A stretch of 64,000 bases of DNA from Pseudomonadota bacterium (GTDB lineage: Bacteria; Myxococcota_A; Polyangia; Polyangiales; Polyangiaceae), in NCBI GenBank assembly GCA_023428245.1, contig JAEYYX010000084.1, positions 1 through 64,000 on the forward strand. The letters are read 5' to 3'. Numbering within the stretch: the first letter of the stretch is position 1; every line of letters begins with the position of its first letter. Below, piece after piece: positions 52,727 to 60,615 of the stretch. Below the pieces are notes generated by a model. The model was not told the origin of the DNA, did not search any database, and saw only the letters and a program-made list of their open reading frames with translations. The position numbers and the translations under genes are program-made.

Positions 52727-52930
52727 TTAGTAGCAGGTCGCGTGGCAACGGCTTTCGCTCTGATCACAGCGTTCGATCTCCTCGCCTGTCTGGGCTTCGA
52801 GCACGCAGCGGTCTTTGTCCTGAAAACACGCAGCGACACAGGGTGCGCGCGCCGGGCGCACCGGTTCAGCACAGGAAAAAACGGCGAGAGCTGCACAGAG
52901 GAGCTGGGCAGTTCCGAGGCCGCGGCGCAT
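52727..52930 (-). CDS. small Cys-rich lipoprotein, 67 aa
   Basis: Predicted lipoprotein of 67 residues: signal GTAQLLCAALAVFSC, then an acidic tail with six Cys in the pattern PCVAACFQDKDRC and RCDQSESRCHATC. Two CX3C pairs bracket the domain, like the tail of the 6283-6693 protein, so both may belong to the same family of disulfide-stabilised surface lipoproteins. GAGAAGGA sits immediately before the ATG, with unusually short spacing. First gene of a two-gene unit. Confidence 0.68.
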   Translation of the reverse strand: MRRGLGTAQLLCAALAVFSCAEPVRPARAPCVAACFQDKDRCVLEAQTGEEIERCDQSESRCHATCY

Positions 52931-53014
52931 TCCTTCTCGATAGCAAATGACCTTGGGCGGAGGAAGTCGCCGACCTGTGTCACCCGTCGGTTTCCCGGGG
53001 GGATATGTTTTTAC

Positions 53015-54445
53015 TCATGGTCCGTCTGCAGCGGACAGGACCGGCAAACCGTCCTCCAGCCCCGAAAATCCCCAAAACTCGGGCTCCGGATGCAAGCGTA
53101 CCTCGAAGGTATCTTCGACCTGTCGGCGGACGAGGTGAGCGAAGCGCACGACGTCTTTCGCCCTAGCGCCGTCGTGCGCCACGATGGCGAGGGTATGGGC
53201 GCCCGAGAGTCCCACAGGGCCGAGCCGTTTGCCCCGCGTCAGGCCGGACCTCTCAATCAACCAAGCTGCCGGGACCTTGAACGTTCCGTCGGGGAGGGGA
53301 AAGTGCGGGATGGTCGCGTGCTTTCGCTGCAGGCACTCGAACGTGGCGCCCGGCAAGATCGGGTTCGTGAAAAAGGAGCCACAGCTTCGGTGGTTCGGAT
53401 CGCTGACATCATAGACCATCGACTTCTTGCGCCGGAGCGCGAGCACGGCGCGGCGCGCATCGGCCAAGGTCGGCGGCGTGGCGTCTGAGAGCGCCGCCTC
53501 GAGCTCCTTGAAGGCGATCAGAGGGCGCGGATTTTCTTCGAGTCGAAACGAGACGCTGACGACGATACCGAGCGCGCTCCCCTTGCCCTTGAAGATGCTG
53601 CTCCGATAGGAAAACTTGCAGTCTTCGTTCGAGAGAGTCGAGAGTGAACCGTCCTTCGGATCCATGACTGTGACGCTCTCGATCGTCTGAGCGACCTCTT
53701 GTCCGTAGGCTCCTACGTTTTGGATCGGCGTGGCACCGACCGTGCCCGGGATGCCGGACAGACACTCCAGACCCCGATATCCTCGCTCTACGGTTTGGCG
53801 AACGAAGTCATCCCAGATCTCCCCGGCCTCGACTTCGACCAGCACACTTCCACTTTCGGCCTGGAAGCGAATCCCGCGCGTCCGCATCAAGACGACACAA
53901 GAGTCGACACCTTCGTCCGCGACGACCAAGTTGCTGCCGCCACCGAGCACTCGGGTCTCGAGCCCGAGTTCCTGGGCGCGCGCCAGCTGATGGGCGAGGG
54001 ACGTTCGACCGTGGACGACCAAAATCTCGGTGGCAGGCCCGCCGACGCCGAGTGTTGTGTACGGCGCAAGGTTTTGTGAGACGTCTTGTCGGACGTGACC
54101 GCGGGCGAGGGGCGGCGCCTCGGTTGAGTGGGGCCAGGGCATGTGACCTCTTCGATTGAGCTGGGCGAGAAGGGCGGGGCTCAAGTCGGTGCCCGCCAAA
54201 CCGAGCGTCGAGAGTCCAATTTCCTCGATACACTCGAGAAGCGCGCGAAACTGTTCGGCTGGGCGGGCGCGTTTGTCGAGCAAGACAAGCCGGTCACCCC
54301 TGAGCTCACAGTAGCCGCCGGCGCGATCGAAAGGCCCCTGGAAGGTTTCCTCCCTCACCACGACCCCTCGCGAGCGCAAGACCTTACAAAGCTCGACGAA
54401 CAGCGGCGGCACGCCGGGTGCCGCGGATTCCGAGGGCTTTGTCAT
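53015..54445 (-). CDS. murB: UDP-N-acetylenolpyruvoylglucosamine reductase with extra N-terminal domain
   Basis: Reduces enolpyruvyl-UDP-GlcNAc to UDP-MurNAc for peptidoglycan precursor synthesis. From about residue 120 it is a type I (E. coli-like) MurB: FAD-binding VLGGGSNLVVADEG, GIPGTVGATPIQNVGAYG, catalytic Ser region CGSFFTNPILPG and a long C-terminal domain. The first 105 residues are not part of MurB: they contain LCKVLRSRGVVVREETF, ELRGDRLVLLDKRARPAEQF and a helical end. This looks like a separate small protein fused in frame. Total 476 residues against about 340 for E. coli MurB. An internal ATG (residue 101) could restore a normal start. Confidence 0.9.
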   Translation of the reverse strand: MTKPSESAAPGVPPLFVELCKVLRSRGVVVREETFQGPFDRAGGYCELRGDRLVLLDKRARPAEQFRALLECIEEIGLSTLGLAGTDLSPALLAQLNRRGHMPWPHSTEAPPLARGHVRQDVSQNLAPYTTLGVGGPATEILVVHGRTSLAHQLARAQELGLETRVLGGGSNLVVADEGVDSCVVLMRTRGIRFQAESGSVLVEVEAGEIWDDFVRQTVERGYRGLECLSGIPGTVGATPIQNVGAYGQEVAQTIESVTVMDPKDGSLSTLSNEDCKFSYRSSIFKGKGSALGIVVSVSFRLEENPRPLIAFKELEAALSDATPPTLADARRAVLALRRKKSMVYDVSDPNHRSCGSFFTNPILPGATFECLQRKHATIPHFPLPDGTFKVPAAWLIERSGLTRGKRLGPVGLSGAHTLAIVAHDGARAKDVVRFAHLVRRQVEDTFEVRLHPEPEFWGFSGLEDGLPVLSAADGP

Positions 54446-54692
54446 AGGGTTCGGCGATTATACACGGTCCGGGCGGCCTCGGGACCCTTGCTGAAAGGTA
54501 TCCCCTTGGTAGAAAAGGCGTGCGAGTACGGGCAGACGAGACTTCGTCGGCTGGCGGCTCGAGAGAGTGAACAAAAGCGGCGGCTGCTCCGGGGCTACTC
54601 GTCCCGGCGGTGGAGGCTCGAACCCTGAGCCTTCCAGGAACTAGCAGCGATGACCAAGACACGGAGGGCTGCCGCTTTGAAAGGAAACAAAA

Positions 54693-56222
54693 ATGACATT
54701 TACCGAAGCTGCGGCTCTCGTGCTGCGTCTCGTAGGCAAGCCTCTCCACTATAAAGACATCACTGACATCGCGATCGAAAAGGGGCTCTTGAGTCACGTG
54801 GGCAAGAGCCCTGAGGTGACAATGGGCTCGCGATTGAACTCGCTGCTCAAGAAATCGGAGCGCGAGAACCCGCTCAAGCGGGTCAAGCCGGGTGTGTTTG
54901 CTCTTCGTGAATGGAGCGACGCGCAGGTCAGCGAAGGCCTCGCCGACAAGAAGTCGCCACTCGAGTGCATCGATCCGGCTGCTCTCGAAAAGGCTTTGGC
55001 TGAACACGCAGAGTCAGGCGCAAGCGACGTCGAAGCTGAAGAAGCCGCCGCACACGTACCGCTTTCGGACATCGACGTCCCCGAGGATGACGAAGAGAAG
55101 CACCGCGCGGAACTTTCCCAGGGGGCGAGCGAGCTATTCGCGCCCGAGGAGGACGATGACGAACCGATCTTCGCTCCTGAGGAAGAGGAGACGTCTGCCG
55201 ATGCCGCGAGCGACGGCGAAGGTGGTGATCGAGCTTCGAAGCGGCGTCGGCGCAGGCGTCGGGGTCGCGGGCGACGGGATGAGGAGACCGATGACGTCAG
55301 CGGCGACGACCTTCCGGCCTATACTGTCTCCGACGCAGAGCCAGAGGAGGCGCTGGTTGCGAGAATCGATGAAGTTGGCAGTGCCACTTTGGAGGCGCCG
55401 TCGACGGAACTCACGCGCGATCTCGTCAAGGTACTCGAGACAGCGTTCGGCGATTTCGATCGCTCGCGCGGTCCCGTGGCCGCTTCGCAGCTCGCCGACC
55501 AGATCAAGAAGCGTAGCCGCGGCGAATCTCAGGTCAGCGCGGCATCGCTCCTGCTCGCGGCGGCCGCCGAGAATCTCAAGGCATCTCGCAGCGGGCAGGG
55601 TCCGCGCTTTCGCATCAGCGGCTCGAAGCTCAGCCCCATGAGCTGGTACGTCGACCGCCGCGTCGACGAAGCGCGCCGCGCTCTCACTCGCGCCGCTGAG
55701 AACTACCGCTCCGCTCAGAGTCGCGCATTGAGCGAACAGCTCGCGCGCCTGCCGCATCGCGCGCTTGGTGACCTTGTCGTTTTGCTTCTCGAGCGAATGG
55801 GAGCCAAAGACATTGCGCCGGTACGCCGGGCAGGTACCCACGGCTCCGAGCTCCATCTCAGAGCTACGCTGCAACTGCGCGGGGTCGAGAGCGCCTGGGG
55901 CGCCATGACGAGCGCGATCGTGGTTCGCCGTGATGGTCGAGACGTTGGCCGTGAGAAGGTTCTCGAGCTGCGCGGATCGCTGCACCACTACGGGGCGGCC
56001 GGGCACGGTTGGCTCATCACGAGCGGGCAAGTCCTGAGCGGAGCTCGCGAAGAGGCTGCTTCGAGCACGGCGACTCCCGTTTCGCTCACCGGACGAGCGG
56101 AGCTCGCGGAGCTCTTTTTGGAGCACGGGATTTTGGCGCAGCGCGCAAGTCTCGATGTCGTCTCCCTCGACTGGGACTTGCTCGACGTCCTCCAGAATTC
56201 GGGTGGAGGCTCGGCCGGTTGA
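54693..56222 (+). CDS. HARE-HTH protein with degenerate Mrr-like domain
   Basis: 509-residue DNA-binding protein. Residues 1-75 match the HARE-HTH (HB1/ASXL) winged helix (MTFTEAAALVLRLVGKPLHY, VTMGSRLNSLLKKSERENPL). An acidic region (about 100-175) and an Arg cluster KRRRRRRRGRGRR at 183-195 follow. The C-terminal part from about 355 resembles a type IV Mrr endonuclease (LVVLLLERMGAKDIAPVRR, REKVLELRGSLHHYGAAGHG, WLITSGQVLSGA). The expected catalytic Asp and QxK are not seen; the second motif reads AIVVRRDG. So the nuclease is probably inactive. AAAGGA precedes the ATG. The 247-base leader holds a hairpin AGGCTC-N7-GAGCCT at 54614-54632. It is coupled to the lipoprotein gene that follows. 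Confidence 0.8.
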   Translation: MTFTEAAALVLRLVGKPLHYKDITDIAIEKGLLSHVGKSPEVTMGSRLNSLLKKSERENPLKRVKPGVFALREWSDAQVSEGLADKKSPLECIDPAALEKALAEHAESGASDVEAEEAAAHVPLSDIDVPEDDEEKHRAELSQGASELFAPEEDDDEPIFAPEEEETSADAASDGEGGDRASKRRRRRRRGRGRRDEETDDVSGDDLPAYTVSDAEPEEALVARIDEVGSATLEAPSTELTRDLVKVLETAFGDFDRSRGPVAASQLADQIKKRSRGESQVSAASLLLAAAAENLKASRSGQGPRFRISGSKLSPMSWYVDRRVDEARRALTRAAENYRSAQSRALSEQLARLPHRALGDLVVLLLERMGAKDIAPVRRAGTHGSELHLRATLQLRGVESAWGAMTSAIVVRRDGRDVGREKVLELRGSLHHYGAAGHGWLITSGQVLSGAREEAASSTATPVSLTGRAELAELFLEHGILAQRASLDVVSLDWDLLDVLQNSGGGSAG

Positions 56223-57100
56223 CGCTTTCATGGACGCGCCTCCTCCCACTCCTCTGCGTCCTGGGGTGTGGGCGGGTTCCCGCCGGACAAATCCACTCGG
56301 CGAGCGACGCTCTTTCCCGGGTTCGCAAGCAGTCGGAGTGCAGTCGAGCGCTTTCGGGCGAGGCGCGCCTATCGTTTCACGGCGATGGGCGGAGGCTCGC
56401 GGGGCGGATGCTCTACCTCACGGAGACTCCTGACCGAATCCGTTTCGACGTCATTAGCCCCTTTGGTGCGACGCTCTCGACTTTGACCTCGGATGGCGAG
56501 CGTTTCTCCCTCTTCGATCTCCAGGAGAAGAGTTTTTTCTTCGGTCCGGCGCGTACCTGCAATGTGATGCGGTTCACTCGTGTCCCGTTGCCTCCGAGCG
56601 CGTTGGTCGAGACACTGCGCGGACGTCCGGCCACGATCGTGCACGAGCGCTCGGAGATTCGCTGGGTCTCGCCGCTTTTCGGCAGCGGGCACTACGAGGC
56701 TACCCTGTACTCGGGACCGGGGATTCGACAGGAGCTTCGCTTCGGAGTCCGCGACGAGGACTACGAAGCGCCTGTGGAGGCGCAAAGGCTCCGCTATCTC
56801 GGGACCCGGGTTTTCGAAGGCGATCGCCTCAGCTACGAAGTGATGCTCAGTCGTTATCAGCGAGTCTTGAGGAAGCCCACTATGGCGGGCGAAGATCCGT
56901 TGGATGTGCCGCTCCCGCCGAGCGGGCCTGAGTGTGACGCTGAGGTGCCGGGGCTTGTCCGGTTCCGCGCCCGTGAGACTGGCTACGATCTCACGATCGA
57001 TAACGAAGAGGTTTGGCACAACCCGCCGCTGCCGAGTTCCTCCTTCTCGCAAGAGCCGCCCGGCGGTGTGCGGAAGCTTGAGAGTCGCTGCTCGGACTAA
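56219..57100 (+). CDS. LolB/DUF4292-like outer-membrane lipoprotein, 293 aa
   Basis: Starts with TTG at 56219, overlapping the HARE gene stop as TTGA, with GGAGG nine bases upstream. The signal WTRLLPLLCVLGC ends in a lipobox at Cys 17. The remainder is a beta-rich barrel-like fold: GEARLSFHGDGRRLAGRMLY, DRIRFDVISPFGATLSTLTS, ERFSLFDLQEKSFFFG, as in LolB/DUF4292 lipoprotein-carrier folds. ATG starts upstream lie inside the HARE gene in another frame. It may aid lipoprotein or lipid placement, but the link with a DNA-binding protein is unclear. Confidence 0.72.
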   Translation: MTLSWTRLLPLLCVLGCGRVPAGQIHSASDALSRVRKQSECSRALSGEARLSFHGDGRRLAGRMLYLTETPDRIRFDVISPFGATLSTLTSDGERFSLFDLQEKSFFFGPARTCNVMRFTRVPLPPSALVETLRGRPATIVHERSEIRWVSPLFGSGHYEATLYSGPGIRQELRFGVRDEDYEAPVEAQRLRYLGTRVFEGDRLSYEVMLSRYQRVLRKPTMAGEDPLDVPLPPSGPECDAEVPGLVRFRARETGYDLTIDNEEVWHNPPLPSSSFSQEPPGGVRKLESRCSD

Positions 57101-57106
57101 GGTTCG

Positions 57107-57167
57107 GGCAGCGTGCGTCAGCGAGACGTCGCGCCACCCGGGCTCAAGTTCTGGCAGCGTGCGTCAG
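57107..57167. repeat. 15-bp direct repeat flanking the GDPD gene end
   Basis: GGCAGCGTGCGTCAG occurs at 57107-57121 and 57153-57167, 46 bases apart; the second copy covers the stop of the glycerophosphodiesterase gene. It could be a duplication scar. Confidence 0.7.
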
Positions 57168-57913
57168 GGGGACGCGGAGCTGCCGAGTGCTCTCAGGATT
57201 TCGCCCGGCACGTCGGTAATGATGCCGTCGACACCGAGCGCGGCGAGCTCTTGGGCGCGCATGGCGTCGTTGACCGTCCAAACGTTCACGACGTGGGCGC
57301 CCTGGGCGCGGAGGCGTTGGATGGTCTGGGCGTCGAGCAGCGATTGGATGGGGTGAAGGCCACCGGCGCGGGTGAAGCGCTGAATCCAAGGAAGAGGGAC
57401 GCGGAGGCGCCGCTCATAGAGGTAAGCCGTCGGGATCTCCGGCCGAAGGCGGCCGAACTTCTGCAATATGCCGACATGAAAGCTTGAGACGAGCACACGC
57501 TCTCTGCCGCGAAGAGCTTCGGCGGCTTTTTGTGCGAGCCACCCAGACAGCGAGCCCGACGCCTTCAGTTCGACGTTCAGAAGCGGGTTGCGGCGCTCGC
57601 TGAAGGCGAGAACCTCCTCAAGGGTCGGAATTCGTCTCCCCTCGTTTTCCGAGGTGCGCTGGAGTTCTTCGAGTGGAGTCGCTCGGAGCTCGAGCAGACG
57701 GCCGTCATCCTTTCGGAAGGCTGCGTCATGATGGATGACGAGTGCGCGATCCGACGTCACGCGTACGTCGAGTTCCACGCCCTCTGCGCCCTCGTCCATC
57801 GCGAGCTCGAATGCTTGGATCGTGTTCTCGGGGGCTGCTCTTCGCGCGCCGCGGTGCCCGTAGATAAGCGGGCGGCTCCCTTCTGGTTTCTGGAAGGGGG
57901 CGAAGCGGTTCAC
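57164..57913 (-). CDS. ugpQ: glycerophosphodiester phosphodiesterase
   Basis: Hydrolyses glycerophosphodiesters to glycerol-3-phosphate and an alcohol. 249 residues, GDPD TIM barrel. Motifs: GHRGARRAAPENT (catalytic His and Arg), EGVELDVRVTSDRALVIHHD (metal Glu and Asp, second His), PLLNVELKA and NVWTVND. The GTG start overlaps the DHH stop in a GTGA. No signal peptide, so a cytoplasmic enzyme of UgpQ type is likely. Confidence 0.92.
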   Translation of the reverse strand: MNRFAPFQKPEGSRPLIYGHRGARRAAPENTIQAFELAMDEGAEGVELDVRVTSDRALVIHHDAAFRKDDGRLLELRATPLEELQRTSENEGRRIPTLEEVLAFSERRNPLLNVELKASGSLSGWLAQKAAEALRGRERVLVSSFHVGILQKFGRLRPEIPTAYLYERRLRVPLPWIQRFTRAGGLHPIQSLLDAQTIQRLRAQGAHVVNVWTVNDAMRAQELAALGVDGIITDVPGEILRALGSSASP

Positions 57914-58878
57914 GAGCCAGGCTCCTCGGAGCTGAGTTCTGTGAGGATCTCGTCTGTGATCTGTCGGGCTCGCTCGAGATCGCTGAGGGAGAAGGAGATC
58001 CCGCCGACTACGGGGTGCCCTCCGCCCCCGTAGCGCGCACAGAGGGCACCGAGGTCATGTCTCCGGGGCTTTCCGCTCCAGGGATTGTAGCCGATCGAGA
58101 TCCGGATCGCGGAGCTGAGCTTGGCCAAGATGACCGAGTAAAGCGCGCTCGAAAATTCAGCGTAGATGGCGAATTTGGTGACGGCTTTGATGGAATCGGC
58201 GGTCAGATCGAGGTGTGCGATCTCGCCTCTGAGCTGGCCTCGGGCGCGCACCAGGGTTCGGTAGTGCTGGTGGTGCGGAGCGATCGCTTCGTAGCGCGCT
58301 TTGACCCAAGAGTGGCTCGTGAAGGCGTCAAGACCGTCCCGTTCAATGAGCGGTACTGCCATCGACAAGAACGCGTCGTCTCCAAACTGCTCGACGACAC
58401 TCACAAGGCGAAGCACGGGGCTCTGTGTGTCGGTTGCCGCTTCAGCGCTCGGGAAGCGGGCAGCGTCGACGATGTCCGCCCAGTGGATCAATGACTCGAG
58501 GCCGCTCGTTTCGAAGCCGGGTTCGTCAGTCAAGTGCTCGGCGAGCAGACGCGTGCAAGAGCTCATGCTGCCGTCGTAGACGAAGTTCCTCGGGTTTTTT
58601 GCGCGCTGCATCGCGAAATGGTCCTCGGAGCCCGGCTCCGAAAACGCCGTGCGATGGTGGTCGAAGTAGTAGTGAAGCCGGTCCAGTCGGGCGTACCGGT
58701 AGTCGAGCACAGCGATCGCATCGCAATCGGTCGGGGCTTCGGGCCGCCCTTGCTTCGGACCGTAACCACAGGCGCGATAGGTGATCTCGTCGGACTCGCG
58801 CTTTCTCCAGCGCGAGAACACGACGGCGCTTGCGAGACCGTCGAAGCAATGCCCGTGTGTTGCGCAGAGTAGACGCAT
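57910..58878 (-). CDS. DHH/DHHA1 family phosphoesterase (second copy)
   Basis: 322-residue DHH phosphoesterase. The N-terminal HGHCFDGLASAVV at 8-20 replaces the usual HxDxDG with a HCFDG variant, the DHH motif is at 73-75 (YFDHHRT) and the DHHA1 end is YGGGGHPVVGG. It differs strongly from the NrnA-like protein at 12854-13951. It starts one base into the stop of the ACT gene (TAATG) and overlaps the GDPD start, so three genes form a tight operon. Confidence 0.85.
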   Translation of the reverse strand: MRLLCATHGHCFDGLASAVVFSRWRKRESDEITYRACGYGPKQGRPEAPTDCDAIAVLDYRYARLDRLHYYFDHHRTAFSEPGSEDHFAMQRAKNPRNFVYDGSMSSCTRLLAEHLTDEPGFETSGLESLIHWADIVDAARFPSAEAATDTQSPVLRLVSVVEQFGDDAFLSMAVPLIERDGLDAFTSHSWVKARYEAIAPHHQHYRTLVRARGQLRGEIAHLDLTADSIKAVTKFAIYAEFSSALYSVILAKLSSAIRISIGYNPWSGKPRRHDLGALCARYGGGGHPVVGGISFSLSDLERARQITDEILTELSSEEPGS

Positions 58879-59453
58879 TATTCAGCGTGATCCTCGGCGA
58901 GGGTGAAGTCGAGATCCTCCTGTTCACAGAGCTGATCGAGCATCTCGTGGAGTGAATCAGTCGAGAGAGTCTCCGGGACGTGGAGCTCGGCCTCGAGCTC
59001 GAAGAGCGAGGCTCCAGAAAGGGGGGCCGGGACGAGGCGCGAGGAGAGGGAAGCAACGTTGATTGAGTGGCGCGCGAGGAGTTCGGTGACGGCTTCGACG
59101 ATGCCCGGTCGGTCGAGCGAACTCACCTTCAGGTGAATGGTACGACCTTCACTGTCCGCGGTTCCTTGGGTGCGCTTTGCAAAACAAGAAAGCCCCGTCT
59201 CCGCTTCTGCTTCCGAGAGGTGCTCGAGGAGGGCGTCGAGCCGCGCCGCGGGCCCGCTCACCAGCATGAGCACGGCGAATTCCCCGCCGAGCTTTGCCAT
59301 CCGAGTATCCTCGATGTTTCCATCGTAACGTTTAACGAAAGCAGCCAGCCGGTTCACGAGACCGGGCCGGTCAGGGCCGAGCGAGGTCAGCACAATGCCC
59401 GGCCGCTCCCGGGGGGAGCTTGTTCCGTCGCGCTCAAAGGCGGAAGCTTTCAT
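58878..59453 (-). CDS. GcvR-like protein with two ACT domains
   Basis: 191-residue protein with two ACT-type domains: VLTSLGPDRPGLVNRLAAFV at about 21-40, and LKVSSLDRPGIVEAVTELLA at about 108-127. This is the layout of the glycine cleavage repressor GcvR family; there is no DNA-binding domain. It probably binds an amino acid and tunes a partner. The ATG is 51 bases from the divergent yeaH GTG, so promoters overlap. It heads the ACT-DHH-GDPD operon. Confidence 0.82.
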   Translation of the reverse strand: MKASAFERDGTSSPRERPGIVLTSLGPDRPGLVNRLAAFVKRYDGNIEDTRMAKLGGEFAVLMLVSGPAARLDALLEHLSEAEAETGLSCFAKRTQGTADSEGRTIHLKVSSLDRPGIVEAVTELLARHSINVASLSSRLVPAPLSGASLFELEAELHVPETLSTDSLHEMLDQLCEQEDLDFTLAEDHAE

Positions 59454-59504
59454 ATCGGGTATGCTAGTCACGGAAACCAAGAAAAGCGAAGGGCAGGACG
59501 CAGC

Positions 59505-60608
59505 GTGACCCTCAAGATCGATCGCGACCACTCCAGATTTCGAGACATTGTGCGAGGGCGTATTCGCCAGGGACTGCGCCAGTACATCTCGCACGGTGAG
59601 CTCATCGGGAAACAGGGGAAGGACCTGGTCTCGATCCCTATCCCTCAGATCGACGTTCCGAGGTTCACCTTCGGGAGCAAAAATCAAGGCGGCGTCGGCC
59701 AAGGACCGGGGCAGCCCGGGGATACCCTTGGGGACGGGGAGGAGTCCGGTCAGGGCCAGGCAGGCGAAGGTGAGGGCGACCACGTCATCGAAGTCGATCT
59801 CACTCTCGAAGAACTCGCTGACATTCTCGGTCAAGAGCTTCAGCTTCCCGCCATCGAAGACAAGGGCAAGTCTCGGATCCTCAGTCGCAAGGACCGCTAC
59901 ACGGGCATTCGCCGAGTGGGTCCTGAGTCTTTGAAGAGCTTCAAGCGCACCTACCGCGAAGCTCTGCGCCGAAGTATCGCTGCGGGGACCTACGACCCGA
60001 AGTCGCCGATCATTGTCCCCCAGGCCGACGACAAACGGTTCCGCTCCTTTCGCTCCGAAGAAGAGCGCGCCGCTAACGCCGTGATCATTTACATGATGGA
60101 TGTTTCGGGATCGATGGGCGACGAGCAGAAGGAGATCGTGCGCATCGAGAGCTTCTGGATCGATACCTGGCTCCGCCGACAATACGACGGCATCGAGAGC
60201 CGTTACATCATCCATGACGCCGTCGCTCGCGAGGTCGATCGGGATACCTTCTTCAAGACCCGTGAATCCGGCGGAACCATGATCTCGAGCGCCTATCGCT
60301 TGGCCGACGAGATCATCACAAGAGACTACCCGGCCGCGGAGTGGAATATCTATCCGTTCCACTTCTCCGACGGCGACAACTGGTCGACGGACGATACGCG
60401 TCTCTGTATCGAGCTTCTGAAAAATTCGCTCCTGCCCGTGTCGAATATGTTCGCCTACGGGCAGGTGCACAGCCCCTATGGTTCGGGCCAGTTCATCAAA
60501 GATCTTCGGGAAAATTTGCCGTCGGAGCCGAAACTTGTCTTGAGCGAGATCCAGGACCGCGAAGCTATCGTCGGCAGCATCAAAGAATTTCTAGGGAAGG
60601 GCCACTAA
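59505..60608 (+). CDS. yeaH: YeaH-family (DUF444/UPF0229) protein
   Basis: 367-residue protein of the stress-linked YeaH family, with a vWA-like domain: IIYMMDVSGSMGDEQKEIV contains a MIDAS-type DVSGS. The N-terminus DRDHSRFRDIVRGRIRQGL and a Gly/Gln-rich stretch are typical. The GTG start is six bases after AGGA. In E. coli it lies with yeaG (a PrkA kinase). It starts an operon with spoVR and a TPR lipoprotein. Confidence 0.9.
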   Translation: MTLKIDRDHSRFRDIVRGRIRQGLRQYISHGELIGKQGKDLVSIPIPQIDVPRFTFGSKNQGGVGQGPGQPGDTLGDGEESGQGQAGEGEGDHVIEVDLTLEELADILGQELQLPAIEDKGKSRILSRKDRYTGIRRVGPESLKSFKRTYREALRRSIAAGTYDPKSPIIVPQADDKRFRSFRSEEERAANAVIIYMMDVSGSMGDEQKEIVRIESFWIDTWLRRQYDGIESRYIIHDAVAREVDRDTFFKTRESGGTMISSAYRLADEIITRDYPAAEWNIYPFHFSDGDNWSTDDTRLCIELLKNSLLPVSNMFAYGQVHSPYGSGQFIKDLRENLPSEPKLVLSEIQDREAIVGSIKEFLGKGH

Positions 60609-60615
60609 GGAGATC

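Noticed and set aside
59454..60470. Minus-strand extension of the ACT gene, 530 residues in all
   Set aside because: The additional part lies antisense to yeaH, which has clear family motifs; the real ACT protein starts at 59453.
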